Below are positions 42,647-52,014 of a DNA stretch of 64,000 nucleotides, piece by piece. Each line of letters opens with the position of its first letter. The first letter of the stretch is position 1. A model generated the notes under the pieces. That model did not search any database and had not been told where the DNA came from. It saw only the letters and a program-made list of their open reading frames with translations. The DNA lies in assembly GCF_900109515.1 (NCBI RefSeq), contig NZ_FOBD01000026.1, positions 1 to 64,000 of the forward strand, written 5' to 3'. Source of the stretch: Paenibacillus sp. OK003 (GTDB lineage Bacteria > Bacillota > Bacilli > Paenibacillales > Paenibacillaceae). A program made the translations under genes and the position numbers.

Positions 42647-44392
42647 TTACCCTTCGGCTTCTCCGATCATTTGCCGCTCTATCTTTTTCAACTCATAAAA
42701 ATAACCTTTTTGCTCCATTAACTCTGCATAGGAGCCTGTTTCCACTATCGTTCCCTGTTCCATCACCACAATGCGATCCATCTCTTCCAGGCCAGTAAGC
42801 CGATGACAGATCAGTAGAAGCGTATCCTCGGCTGCTTGTGCATAGAGATGTTTCATCACTCGTTCTTCTGTAACGTAATCCATGGAGGAAGTTGGTTCGT
42901 CGAGAAGCCATAATCGTCCCTTACGAAGCATGGCCCGTGCCAAAGCCAGCCTCTGCTTCTCGCCGTCCGACAGGTTTTCCCCTTTTTCATAGACTACATC
43001 GGTCAAAGATGTATGGGGCAGTTGTACTTTGGCCAGCACATCTACCAGTTGTTCATCCGAATATTCTTCCGAATGTTCTTCATCATTCAACAAAAGGTTA
43101 TCCCGGATCGTTCCCCGGAAGAAATGACTTTGCTGCAACACGACATTAGCCGTCTGCCATATGCTCGCCTCATCCAGTTCCTTCACCGAAATGTCATTCA
43201 ATCGGATCTCCCCAGTAGTAGGTGTTCGCAGTTTAAGCAGCAGTTCAATAATCGTTGATTTGCCTGATCCGCTCGGTCCGACAATCGCCGTTTTGGAGCC
43301 GGGTACAATATGCAGCGAAATGTCCTTTAACGCCGCTCTCCACTCCCCTTCATATTGAAACGTAACATCGGAGAGATCTAGTGAAACAGCCTGATTGCCA
43401 GATAACGCGCCTTTTGGCTGCGTAGACACAGACTGCCTATCAGAGGTCTGTATGGTTTCCGTCAGCCGTTTAGCGGCGTGTTCACTATCTTGCTTATATA
43501 AAGGTAACGTAGCCATTGCGGCAGCTTCTTCGAACACGGTCTGCGTGGCTAGGATTAGCATGGCGAGGAATACACCAGCAAAGACTCCATTCATAATTAA
43601 GAAAGCGCTCAGTGCCAGCACCCCCCATGTAACGAGATACGTCACAAATACGTGCATGGATTGTCCGCTCAGCAAGTGTAAAGCAGCTCGTTTCTGTTCC
43701 GTTGCCAATGCAGCGGAAGCCCGCTGAAGCTGTTGTTCGCGCTGTTCCAATTGGTTGTATATTTTCAAATCCCGGAAACCATACAACACTTCGGTTACCT
43801 CCGTGGACAGCAAGGCCCGTTGCTGACGGAGACGTCCGTGTATTTTTCGCTGCCCTAGCAAGACAATACCCGGTACAACAAATGCCGTGATTAGCATGCC
43901 CAGTACTAACAAGCACGCAATCCAGATTGAAAAGGCAGAAGTAAACAGCATTGTAGCCAAAAACACCATAATGACAATGATCGGTGGATACGCGACGCGC
44001 AAAAAATAGTTTTGCAAACTTTCCACATCGCCCACGATCCGCGCAAGCAGATCCCCGCTTCGATTTTTGTTCAATATACCAGGCGTTATCGGAATTAGCT
44101 TGGCAAAAAAAGAAGTCCGCAAACGACTCAGCATAGAGAACGTCGCTCTGTGGGAATACAAACGTTCTCCGTAGCGACTCGCCGCTCGAAGGAAACCGAG
44201 CAGTTTGACCATCGAGGTGAGTACAATTAAGGTGTATAGTGGTGGCGCAAATACCGTTTGCGAAATCATGTACCCACTCGCGGAAAAGAGAGCCACACCT
44301 GCTATGCCTGCGATGAATCCACCCAATATCGACAGCAGGATATCCTTGCGCTCCTGAATCATCGCCTTTGACAGAATCGTCAGATCATTCAT
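42647..44392 (-). CDS. cydC: Thiol reductant ABC exporter subunit CydC
   Basis: A 581-residue half transporter: six membrane spans, then an ABC domain with Walker A GPSGSGKST, signature LSDGEKQRLALARAML and Walker B LWLLDEPTSSMD. The signature has LSDGE rather than LSGGE, as is common in CydC. With CydD it exports glutathione or cysteine, or handles heme, and is needed to assemble cytochrome bd. The start overlaps the cydD stop by four bases (ATGA). Last gene of cydABDC on the minus strand. Confidence 0.92.
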   Translation of the reverse strand: MNDLTILSKAMIQERKDILLSILGGFIAGIAGVALFSASGYMISQTVFAPPLYTLIVLTSMVKLLGFLRAASRYGERLYSHRATFSMLSRLRTSFFAKLIPITPGILNKNRSGDLLARIVGDVESLQNYFLRVAYPPIIVIMVFLATMLFTSAFSIWIACLLVLGMLITAFVVPGIVLLGQRKIHGRLRQQRALLSTEVTEVLYGFRDLKIYNQLEQREQQLQRASAALATEQKRAALHLLSGQSMHVFVTYLVTWGVLALSAFLIMNGVFAGVFLAMLILATQTVFEEAAAMATLPLYKQDSEHAAKRLTETIQTSDRQSVSTQPKGALSGNQAVSLDLSDVTFQYEGEWRAALKDISLHIVPGSKTAIVGPSGSGKSTIIELLLKLRTPTTGEIRLNDISVKELDEASIWQTANVVLQQSHFFRGTIRDNLLLNDEEHSEEYSDEQLVDVLAKVQLPHTSLTDVVYEKGENLSDGEKQRLALARAMLRKGRLWLLDEPTSSMDYVTEERVMKHLYAQAAEDTLLLICHRLTGLEEMDRIVVMEQGTIVETGSYAELMEQKGYFYELKKIERQMIGEAEG

Positions 44393-46239
44393 GCTAATCC
44401 TCCTTTCCGTTGGACATTTACCATCTCGGCATACTGGGGTAGGCGCGCCATAAGCTCTTCATGCCGTCCCGAATCCGCTAGCACACCGTTGTCCATAAAC
44501 AATATACAATCGGCATGTTGAATGGTATATAACCGGTGAGCCACTGTAATCATCGTCGCCTTGTCAGCCAATCTGGCAATCGAACGTTGCAATATCTGCT
44601 CCGTGCGCAGATCCAATCCCACCGTGGGTTCATCAAACAAGATGATGGATGGCCGCTTCAAGAAAGCACGTGCCAAGGCCAGTCGCTGCTTTTCCCCACC
44701 AGACAGACCTCGTCCCCCTTCTCCAACCAAGGTATCGAAGCCATGCTCCAATTGGGCAGCAAGTTCGGCAAGCCCGGCATCCTCTGCCGCCTGCTCAATT
44801 TCCGTCCTGGACACGGTCCGAACCGCTCCGATCGCAATGTTCTCAGCAAATGTACCTGCAAAAATATACGGATGCTGTGTAATGTAGCTAACCTGTTCGA
44901 ACCATGCAGCCTCATCATAATCGGAAAGCGGTTGTCCATCTACCAGAACCTCTCCTGATGCTGGTTTCAGCAAGCCCGCAATGAGATGGAGCAACGTCGT
45001 TTTCCCTGAGCCGCTTTTGCCGACAATGGCAATATGTTCTCCCGGATCAAGCTGTACCCGGCTAGTCTCAAGTTCAAATGATTCAGGCGTGTATCGAAAA
45101 CGGAGATGGTTCAATATGATGGACAGCGGCATGGAACTGTCATTGGAAATGTCATTGAAACGATCGATTTGCAATGCCCCTATCCCGTTCTCCCTTTCCA
45201 TCCGCTCCATGTTATCCACCTTATCAATTCCATCGGATGTACCTACTCCTTCTTTGCTATCTACCAATTTGCTCTCCCCAGCCGTTTTCTCAAGCATCTG
45301 CTCTACCTTACGAACCGCTCCCATACTTGTGCGCCCGCTGTGAAAAGCCGTTCCCGTATTTTTCAACAAACTGTAAAACTCGGGAACAAGCAGCAATACG
45401 AGAAACGCGGTGTGGAACGACATCGATTTGAATACAAGCAGCTGGATTGCAAGCTCAAGAGCGACGATACCGATGCTTAGCATTACAATTGATTCCAGCA
45501 TGAATGTATTGGTAAACGCAATCCGCAAAATGCCCATCGTGGCATCGCGGTAACCGATGCTGGCGCGTTCAATCTCCTGCTGCTGACGGTGAGCCCGTCC
45601 AAATATTTTCAACGAAACCAGCCCTTGAAGAGAATCCAGAAACGTACCGGAAAACTCGGCCAGCTGCGCATATTTCTCCTCTGATTTGTTCTTCGTCTTC
45701 AGTCCCACCAAAATCATGAACAAGGGGATAAACGGGGCCGTAAACAGCATAATGAAGCCTGAATTGGCATGCTGCATAAACGTTACCACCAAAATCAGAA
45801 TCGGAATGATGGCAGCCTCCATCATACGCGGCATATATTGACTGAAATAACTATCAGCCTCATCCACAGCATCCAGAGCAACACTGACCTTACCGCCTGT
45901 TTGTCCGCTAAGGGTTGATGGGATTGACGCATGGGTCAAATGTTGCAGCACGGCTGCCCGCATATTCGTCTTGGCACTGGAAGCCATATGCAAACCAACT
46001 TTTCCGTTCCCATAAGACAACCCTGTACGAACGACCATGACAGCCAGGAGTATCCCGAGCAGCATGACGACCGACGAAACGGAAGCCTTCTCCACGAAGA
46101 TCCGTTGTACTGCTTCAGCCAGTAGCGCAGCCTGACTTACAATCGCTGCACCCAGCGCAAGTGAAATCACTGCAAGGAGCATGAGACGTTTTCGTTGCCC
46201 AGACATTTGTTGAGAGATCAGGCTTGTTTTCCTCTTCAT
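44389..46239 (-). CDS. cydD: Thiol reductant ABC exporter subunit CydD
   Basis: A 616-residue half transporter with an N-terminal membrane domain (LMLLAVISLALGAAIVSQAA and following spans) and an ABC domain with Walker A GKSGSGKTT, signature LSGGEKQRLALARAFL and Walker B IILFDEP. Between the two there is an extra poorly conserved stretch of about 50 residues (EGVGTSDGIDKVDNMERMER region), a variable linker. It follows cydB by 64 bases and is coupled to cydC. Needed for maturation of the bd oxidase encoded upstream. Confidence 0.92.
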   Translation of the reverse strand: MKRKTSLISQQMSGQRKRLMLLAVISLALGAAIVSQAALLAEAVQRIFVEKASVSSVVMLLGILLAVMVVRTGLSYGNGKVGLHMASSAKTNMRAAVLQHLTHASIPSTLSGQTGGKVSVALDAVDEADSYFSQYMPRMMEAAIIPILILVVTFMQHANSGFIMLFTAPFIPLFMILVGLKTKNKSEEKYAQLAEFSGTFLDSLQGLVSLKIFGRAHRQQQEIERASIGYRDATMGILRIAFTNTFMLESIVMLSIGIVALELAIQLLVFKSMSFHTAFLVLLLVPEFYSLLKNTGTAFHSGRTSMGAVRKVEQMLEKTAGESKLVDSKEGVGTSDGIDKVDNMERMERENGIGALQIDRFNDISNDSSMPLSIILNHLRFRYTPESFELETSRVQLDPGEHIAIVGKSGSGKTTLLHLIAGLLKPASGEVLVDGQPLSDYDEAAWFEQVSYITQHPYIFAGTFAENIAIGAVRTVSRTEIEQAAEDAGLAELAAQLEHGFDTLVGEGGRGLSGGEKQRLALARAFLKRPSIILFDEPTVGLDLRTEQILQRSIARLADKATMITVAHRLYTIQHADCILFMDNGVLADSGRHEELMARLPQYAEMVNVQRKGGLA

Positions 46240-46303
46240 GTAAGCTCTCCTCCTTTCTATGAACCTGTGAGTTTACTCCCTTACATCGCATAATGAATTC
46301 AAT

Positions 46304-47317
46304 TTATTTTTTTCCCTTTACATAATCCGCATCAAATAGAAACAGTTTGAAAACCAGAATCAAGGAAGGAATCAACATACACATGCCACCGATAAAGACA
46401 ACAACCAGTGCGAAGCCCATCGCTGGTGAGGTTACACTGTTCTGAATTGTAATGAACGGATCAAGGATATAAGGATATTGACCAATTCCGTAAGCGAAAA
46501 AGGCACAGAAAAATTGCAGCATGATACATATAAACGCTAATCCGTAGCGGCGTCCGTTATAGATCAGCCACATCGCAATCATGAAGAAGGCAACGGAAAG
46601 TGCAAGCAGCCACCATAAATCCATCATATTTTGAGAATGTCGCTCATTGTGCTGTCCCAAATAAATAAATGCAGTCAGTGCGATGATAATCGTCGGTGTG
46701 CTCCAGAACAGGGCATAGGTCCGTACCAGCTTCAATGCAGAATGATCCTCTGCCCGCGACGCATAGAAGGCCAGAAATGAGCTGCTAATGAACAATACGG
46801 ACACAATCGCCAGTGCAACGATGCTCCATGATAACGGATTGGTAAACAGCGTCCAGTAATCCAGCGAAACCGTCGAACCCTGCTTCACGATAAAACCACC
46901 TTCAGACAGCGTTAGCGCCACTGATAGCGAAGCGGGAATAAGCAATCCCGAAGCTCCATATAGAAACAGGTACACGATATTATTTTTGGAACCATAGTTC
47001 TCAAAGGCATAAAACGACCCACGAATGGCGAGCAAAATGACAGCAATACTTCCCGGTACGAGCAGCGCTGATCCGTAATAATAAGCCGTGTCGGGAAAGA
47101 ATCCAACGATGCCAATGTAGAAAAAGACAAAAAATACATTCGTAATCTCCCATACCGGTGATAAATAACGGGAGATCAGACGATTAATCAGGTGATCCTT
47201 TTTCGTCAGGCGTGCATAAAAGGCAAAGAAACCCGCCCCGAAATCAATGGAGGCTACTATTAAATAGCCATACAAGAACAGCCAGAGCACCGAGATGCCA
47301 ATCAGTTCGTAACTCAT
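46304..47317 (-). CDS. cydB: Cytochrome bd-type oxidase subunit II (CydB)
   Basis: A 337-residue membrane protein with about nine spans, subunit II of the bd-type quinol oxidase. The N-terminus LWLFLYGYLIVASIDFGAGF matches the subunit II pattern. It overlaps cydA by four bases. It carries no heme itself and supports the heme groups in CydA. Length and spans are normal for the YthB/CydB group. Confidence 0.9.
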   Translation of the reverse strand: MSYELIGISVLWLFLYGYLIVASIDFGAGFFAFYARLTKKDHLINRLISRYLSPVWEITNVFFVFFYIGIVGFFPDTAYYYGSALLVPGSIAVILLAIRGSFYAFENYGSKNNIVYLFLYGASGLLIPASLSVALTLSEGGFIVKQGSTVSLDYWTLFTNPLSWSIVALAIVSVLFISSSFLAFYASRAEDHSALKLVRTYALFWSTPTIIIALTAFIYLGQHNERHSQNMMDLWWLLALSVAFFMIAMWLIYNGRRYGLAFICIMLQFFCAFFAYGIGQYPYILDPFITIQNSVTSPAMGFALVVVFIGGMCMLIPSLILVFKLFLFDADYVKGKK

Positions 47318-48678
47318 GTACGCTCACCCTTTTCTGTAGACGGATTGCGCTTCTCCTTCATCCATTTCTCCATCTCGACTTCTGCCGGATTATTGTTGAA
47401 TAAACGTCTTAGTACGAGAACACACATCACTCCCAGAACGATGTAGAGAAGCAGGAAGAAGAAAAAGATCATTCTGATGTTGGGTGATGAAGTGGCAGCT
47501 TCCTCCACACGCATATATCCCCGAATAATCCACGGCTGTCGTCCCAGTTCAGCATAGAACCAGCCCAGCTCAACCCCGAGAAAAGCCATCGGTGCGCCTA
47601 GCGCTATGATCCCAAGCAGCCACTTATTCAGCTCATTACGCTTTTTCCAGAACACAAACAGGAAGTACAGAACTGAGATAGCCAGCAGCGTAAATCCGAT
47701 TCCGGCCATTAAATCAAACAGGTAGTGAACGAGCAGCGGCGGCCATTCGTCCTCCGGAAACTCCTCCAGTCCGGTTACTTCGGCATTAAAGTCACTAAAG
47801 GCCAGGAAACTGAGCAGTTTCGGCAGGTGAAGGGCTCCTATAATTTCATGCTCCGCATTCAGCCATCCCAATAAAATCAAATCTGCGCCGCTCTCCGTCT
47901 CAAAATGCCATTCTGCTGCTGCAAGTTTCTCCGGCTGATGCTCGGCCAAAAACTTGGCGGACACATCTCCCGCTAACGTGTTCAGTAAGCCGAACAGCAA
48001 AACCACCGCCATCATGAGATTCAAGGCTTTTTTGTGGTAGGCAGATGCCCCTTTTCTCAGCATTGCAAAGGCTGCAATTCCGGCTAACAGGGCAGCTCCT
48101 GTCAAATATGCTGAGCTTAATACATGAAACACCTTGGAGAATGTCGCCGTATTGAGCATCGCCTGCACAGGGTTAACCGCTGTGAATTGGCCTGCTTCCA
48201 TGACAAAGCCTCCAGGCTGGTTCATGAAGCCGTTCACCGTTGTAATAAACACAGCCGACATGCCTGCACCGGTGACGATGGGAATCGTCAGCAGCCAGTG
48301 AATGTATGGATTTTTGAATCGATCCCACGTATACAAATAAATGCCCAGGAAGATGGCTTCAAAAAAGAATGCGAATACTTCCATAAATAACGGAAGTGCA
48401 ATGACATTCCCTGCCAGTTTCATGAAATTCGGCCACACCAGGGCCAGCTGCAGTGAAATCGCTGTACCGGTCACCACACCAACCGCCACAGAAATGACAA
48501 ACCCTCTTGACCACCTCTTCGCCATCAGTGTGTAATGGGGGTCCTTCTTGCGAATCCCCATGAACTCAGCAATTGCGATCATTAGGGGTATACCGACGCC
48601 CAGTGTCGCAAAAATAACATGGAACCCCAGCGTCATGCCTGTCACCAGCTTGCTCCACATCACCGTATCGATTGCCAT
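47314..48678 (-). CDS. cydA: Cytochrome bd-type quinol oxidase subunit I (CydA, YthA-like)
   Basis: A 454-residue subunit I that oxidises menaquinol and reduces oxygen with high affinity. The axial His20 (LGFHVIFATLGVG) corresponds to the first conserved His of CydA; E100 and E107 in LFMEVFAFFFEAIF match the conserved acidic pair of the proton path. The N-terminal pattern and ALPLFMEVFAFFFEA block look more like B. subtilis YthA and cyanide-insensitive oxidases than like classical CydA, and the quinol loop is short. AAAGGAGGC precedes the ATG. Two Rex-like sites upstream suggest control by the NADH/NAD+ ratio. Confidence 0.9.
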   Translation of the reverse strand: MAIDTVMWSKLVTGMTLGFHVIFATLGVGIPLMIAIAEFMGIRKKDPHYTLMAKRWSRGFVISVAVGVVTGTAISLQLALVWPNFMKLAGNVIALPLFMEVFAFFFEAIFLGIYLYTWDRFKNPYIHWLLTIPIVTGAGMSAVFITTVNGFMNQPGGFVMEAGQFTAVNPVQAMLNTATFSKVFHVLSSAYLTGAALLAGIAAFAMLRKGASAYHKKALNLMMAVVLLFGLLNTLAGDVSAKFLAEHQPEKLAAAEWHFETESGADLILLGWLNAEHEIIGALHLPKLLSFLAFSDFNAEVTGLEEFPEDEWPPLLVHYLFDLMAGIGFTLLAISVLYFLFVFWKKRNELNKWLLGIIALGAPMAFLGVELGWFYAELGRQPWIIRGYMRVEEAATSSPNIRMIFFFFLLLYIVLGVMCVLVLRRLFNNNPAEVEMEKWMKEKRNPSTEKGERT

Positions 48679-48844
48679 TGTTTACTGCCTCCTTTCAAAC
48701 TCTGTTCGATTTTCATACGGATTTGAATCTTTTAATTATTAGGTCAGTCAGCCCTCGGACTACGTTCTATATCAGGTTGAGAGAGGTCCCACGAGATAGG
48801 TTCAGAGTTTATCTATAAACCGTTCCTCCATCGTTGTATGTACA

Positions 48845-48862
48845 AAGAGAATTTTTTCACAA
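48845..48862. promoter_or_regulatory. Rex-like site 2 upstream of cydA
   Basis: On the minus strand TTGTGAAAAAATTCTCTT: the left half matches the Rex consensus TTGTGAA-n4-TTCACAA fully, the right half only in TTC. Its centre is 51 bases from site 1. Confidence 0.5.
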
Positions 48863-48895
48863 AGTAAGAGACGAAGGAGCTTTACCACACCATCA

Positions 48896-48913
48896 TTGTG
48901 TATTGCTACACAA
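48896..48913. promoter_or_regulatory. Rex-like site 1 upstream of cydA
   Basis: TTGTGTATTGCTACACAA, an 18-bp inverted repeat with 7-bp arms, the same size and outer bases as the Rex consensus TTGTGAA-n4-TTCACAA. Rex represses cydABCD in B. subtilis. Confidence 0.65.
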
Positions 48914-49238
48914 AGTTACTGGACTGAGCATGGGTTGGCGAGCTATGTTTTACCTGATACTGAAGGGCCAAAGTGCTTAACGGGACCTAATAGTTAAAAT
49001 TATTATATCTTTGTGAATTAGCAATTCAATCGCTGACACGTCTTCGTCCCTAAATGTTCAAGAAAGGATCAACTCTTTCTGACAACTCGGTGAAAAGTGT
49101 AAAAAGTAGCCAAAGGGGCTATTGATTCATTAGGCACAACCGTGGTATTGCGATTTCAATTCCACTATGCGTGCAAGAAGTTCGGGAAAACCGTTCGCGG
49201 TTGCCTGGACTTTTATAGCAGCTTATAAATAAAGCAAA

Positions 49239-49263
49239 AGAAGCCGCTCATATAGCGACTTCT
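49239..49263 (-). terminator. Terminator of the nosDLYF-tlpA operon
   Basis: AGAAGCCGCT and AGCGACTTCT pair (one G-T pair) around a CATAT loop, 40 bases after the redoxin gene, leading into TTTTGC on the minus strand. Confidence 0.7.
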
Positions 49264-49301
49264 CGACTTGTTTTGTTCATAAGCATAAGTCTAGCAAAGC
49301 T

Positions 49302-49883
49302 TCAATTCTTTTGCTGTATGGTCTGCTCCAGCCATTGCTGCAAGGGAGTATCTTTGGTCAACTCACCGAGCAGAATGTGACTGAATATGCCTTCCTGATC
49401 TATGATCATGGTCGCTGGCAACCCGGTGATGCGATACAGACCGGAGACCTTTCCGGTCACATCAATGATAATAGGGAAATCGAATTGCTGTTTCTCCATA
49501 AATTCACGAATGGTGCCCTTCGCTTCGCCCACGTTGACAAACAAGGTCTCTACATCGTTTTGAAATGTCTGAGCGATCTGATTAATCATCGGCATTTCCC
49601 TCACACAGGGGGTGCACCATGAAGCCCAGAAGTTAATCATGACGACTTTGCCCCGATAATCGGAGAGCTTTACCTGTTCTCCCGCTGAGTTAACCGCAGT
49701 GAATTCAGGAGCAATTGCACCGTCTTCAATGGCACCGGTTCTTTTGGGCTCGGATGATGAAGTCCCCTGATAAATGGCCCACGCCGCAACCAGCACAGCA
49801 GCCATTCCAATCAGGATAGTAATCAAACGTATCATTTTCGAATTCATTTTTGCACTATTTTTCTTCAATAAATTCACCTTCAT
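49302..49883 (-). CDS. TlpA/ResA-like membrane-anchored thioredoxin
   Basis: A 193-residue thiol-disulfide oxidoreductase with an N-terminal membrane anchor (LITILIGMAAVLVAAWAIY) and an extracytoplasmic thioredoxin fold. The active site is WCTPC in INFWASWCTPCVREMP, and the cis-Pro region is GLPATMIID. ResA-like proteins reduce the haem-binding Cys of cytochrome c or the copper ligands of oxidases. It overlaps the ABC ATPase gene by four bases at the end of a nos-like operon, so a role in copper-site maturation fits. Confidence 0.88.
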   Translation of the reverse strand: MKVNLLKKNSAKMNSKMIRLITILIGMAAVLVAAWAIYQGTSSSEPKRTGAIEDGAIAPEFTAVNSAGEQVKLSDYRGKVVMINFWASWCTPCVREMPMINQIAQTFQNDVETLFVNVGEAKGTIREFMEKQQFDFPIIIDVTGKVSGLYRITGLPATMIIDQEGIFSHILLGELTKDTPLQQWLEQTIQQKN

Positions 49884-50593
49884 TTTAAGCCAAGACTATG
49901 ATGAAATGCAGCATGAAGCGACCCGAACTGCTCTCGAAACTCCTCAGTAGAGCCATCTCCCACATTACGTCCTTGGTTCATAAAAACAATGTGATCGGCA
50001 ACATCATCTGCGATTTCAAGCTGGTGGGTGGAGAACACGACCATATGTCCCTCTTCCTTGATCTGTTTTATCAGATTTGCAAATTCCTGCATCCAGAAGG
50101 GGTCCAGTCCATTCGTTGGCTCATCCATGATTAGCAGCGGAGGCTTGGCCAGCAGAGCCTGGGCAAATAATACACGCTGCCGCATACCTTTGGAAAAGGT
50201 CGTGACCCGTTTCTTTTTTTGATCGGCCAAGCCTACCATGGTTAGCACTTCCGTTACTCGCGCTTTGGGCACTTTCCTTAGCGCCGCCCAGAACTGGAGC
50301 ACTTCCTCTGCCGTAAGGCCCTGATTAAAATGATAGTCATCTGGCATATATCCGATCTGTTCCGAATATGGCTTTCGTTCTTTGGACCAGCGCATCTTGT
50401 TTACAATGATTTCACCCGAGGTAGGTTGAAGAATACCTGCAAGCATACGCAGAACGGTGCTTTTTCCGGCCCCATTTCCACCGCATAGGGCAAGCACATG
50501 ACCGGAAGAAATGCGAAAGGATATATCTTCAACGATCTGTTGTTTTTTTATGGATTTACATAGTCCAACAATCTCTGCTTCCACGTTATCCAT
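49880..50593 (-). CDS. nosF: ABC transporter ATP-binding protein, NosF-like
   Basis: A 237-residue ABC ATPase: Walker A GGNGAGKST, signature FSKGMRQRVLFAQALL and Walker B LLIMDEPTNGLDPF. The order nosD-nosL-nosY-nosF and the FSKGM signature are typical of NosF, the ATPase of the complex that matures copper centres of nitrous oxide reductase. It overlaps the permease gene by eight bases. With no nosZ in the window, the actual client is uncertain. Confidence 0.82.
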   Translation of the reverse strand: MDNVEAEIVGLCKSIKKQQIVEDISFRISSGHVLALCGGNGAGKSTVLRMLAGILQPTSGEIIVNKMRWSKERKPYSEQIGYMPDDYHFNQGLTAEEVLQFWAALRKVPKARVTEVLTMVGLADQKKKRVTTFSKGMRQRVLFAQALLAKPPLLIMDEPTNGLDPFWMQEFANLIKQIKEEGHMVVFSTHQLEIADDVADHIVFMNQGRNVGDGSTEEFREQFGSLHAAFHHSLGLK

Positions 50594-51410
50594 GGGAACG
50601 CCCCCTTTCCCATATCCCGTATACTGCCACGATCGAACATGTAATCCACAGCAGGCATATCCCCGTAAAGATCCAGCTCCCGCTGGACGGTTGTACCCAA
50701 TCTACCCATTGATAATATTCAGGTCCCAGTATGGAGCCCCCACCAAGCTTGATCACCACAAACAAACGTACCAGCTCAGCCGGATTTATGAAGGTTAATA
50801 CAATGAGTAAGGGTTTTACCCACAGATAAGGCATGAGACCCAATACGGAGATTAGAAGCGTGGGCCACCCAATTACAGCAAAAAACCAAACGGATACCGA
50901 TATCGTTAACGCTTGCCACCGATTTTTGGATAACGAACCGATGAACAGTGCAATCGTCAGAAATAGCAGGACCAGTCCACAGGAGAATACCAGAAATAAA
51001 AGGTACGTCATAACATCCAAAGGACTGCCCACAAATCCGCTAAGGATTCCCATCAAGCCATATCCAAATGTAACAATGGTCATTAATACAACCGAGAGAC
51101 CCAGATATTTTCCAACAATAAATGACATCGTGCCTATGGGGTACGTAGACAGCAGCTGCCAGCTGCCCTCTTCCTTTTCAGAAGTCAACGAGAACGAGCC
51201 CAGAAAAAGGGTCATGAGCGGCAATAGATAAAGAATAAGATTTAACATGGAACCTGTCGTGCCAGAGTAACCTGCTACAAAATTCTGAGAATTAATGATT
51301 AGCAAACTCAGGCTAAATACGCAGAAAAGTATTAGAAATGAATAGGCCCATGGGTTGCGAAACCCCATTTTTACTTCTCGTCGGGCTACCTGTATCATAT
51401 CTACCATCAT
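50586..51410 (-). CDS. nosY: ABC-2 type permease, NosY-like
   Basis: A 274-residue membrane protein with six spans (PWAYSFLILFCVFSLSLLII first) and the LTSEKEEGSWQLLSTYP motif shared by NosY-like and other ABC-2 permeases. It forms the membrane half of the complex with NosF and NosD. It starts 22 bases after nosL and overlaps nosF by eight bases. Confidence 0.82.
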   Translation of the reverse strand: MMVDMIQVARREVKMGFRNPWAYSFLILFCVFSLSLLIINSQNFVAGYSGTTGSMLNLILYLLPLMTLFLGSFSLTSEKEEGSWQLLSTYPIGTMSFIVGKYLGLSVVLMTIVTFGYGLMGILSGFVGSPLDVMTYLLFLVFSCGLVLLFLTIALFIGSLSKNRWQALTISVSVWFFAVIGWPTLLISVLGLMPYLWVKPLLIVLTFINPAELVRLFVVIKLGGGSILGPEYYQWVDWVQPSSGSWIFTGICLLWITCSIVAVYGIWERGRSHG

Positions 51411-51432
51411 TGATCACCATTTTCATAGGTCT

Positions 51433-52014
51433 TTACTTGTGGCCTGAATCTGTCGTCGCTTCACTTTCCTCATGTGTTTCTTCGTGCATGCCTTCACTCA
51501 TTCCCTCTTCGGGATGCCCATGCTCACCCTCACCCATCATATCCATCATTTCTGTATTTTGCTTCCAGTCGTGGGAGGCAAGGTCTTCAGCGGTCATGAT
51601 CGTTCCTACACCCTGCTCAGCTACAAAAGCTTCCGCAGAGGCTTTATCCTTGAAATTGAGGATGCCGTAAGCCATGGGTGTACGCAGTGAAGCGTCATAT
51701 ACATAAGTGGCTTTGCTATACTCAATCCATTCCTTATCGTTATAATCACGAACAAAATCCATCCCGATGTTATCTGTTCCGTTCTCTTCTTTCCACTGAT
51801 GCATACAACCAATGTCATCAAATTTATAATTTTTACCGTCTTTCGTGGTAAGCTGTGTGGCATAGGCATCATCTTTCACCTGCATTTTGCAAATGGCACA
51901 GATATCCACGTCTTCATTGATAGGCAATGCCTCGTATTTTTTTCCGCAAGCTGTTAATAACAGCACCCCAAAGAGAAGCACCATCACTGTTTTCCAATAT
52001 GTTTTCATTTTCAT
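51433..52014 (-). CDS. nosL: NosL-like copper-binding lipoprotein with His/Met-rich tail
   Basis: A 193-residue lipoprotein of the NosL family: signal peptide with lipobox LLTAC, then the copper-binding region DVDICAICKMQVKDDAYATQ and a NosL core (KDGKNYKFDDIGCMHQW). After the core there is an acidic His- and Met-rich tail (MMGEGEHGHPEEGMSEGMHE and further), which NosL proteins usually lack, probably an extra Cu(I) or metal-binding stretch. ATG 52014 overlaps the nosD stop by four bases (ATGA); the longer frame to 52176 lies inside nosD and is unlikely. NosL delivers copper to the NosDFY machinery. Confidence 0.85.
   Translation of the reverse strand: MKMKTYWKTVMVLLFGVLLLTACGKKYEALPINEDVDICAICKMQVKDDAYATQLTTKDGKNYKFDDIGCMHQWKEENGTDNIGMDFVRDYNDKEWIEYSKATYVYDASLRTPMAYGILNFKDKASAEAFVAEQGVGTIMTAEDLASHDWKQNTEMMDMMGEGEHGHPEEGMSEGMHEETHEESEATTDSGHK

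Larger units (their letters stand above)
48679..49301. other. cyd control region and downstream spacer
   Basis: A gap of about 620 bases without a recognisable gene. It contains two Rex-type sites (48845-48862, 48896-48913), and the terminator of the neighbouring nos-like operon at 49239-49263. A third TTGTGAATT half-site is at about 49013. I cannot place a clear -35/-10 pair. Confidence 0.45.

Noticed and set aside
49008..49035. Third Rex site (TTGTGAATTAGCAATTC)
   Set aside because: Only one half fits the consensus and it lies far from cydA, so I do not list it as a site.
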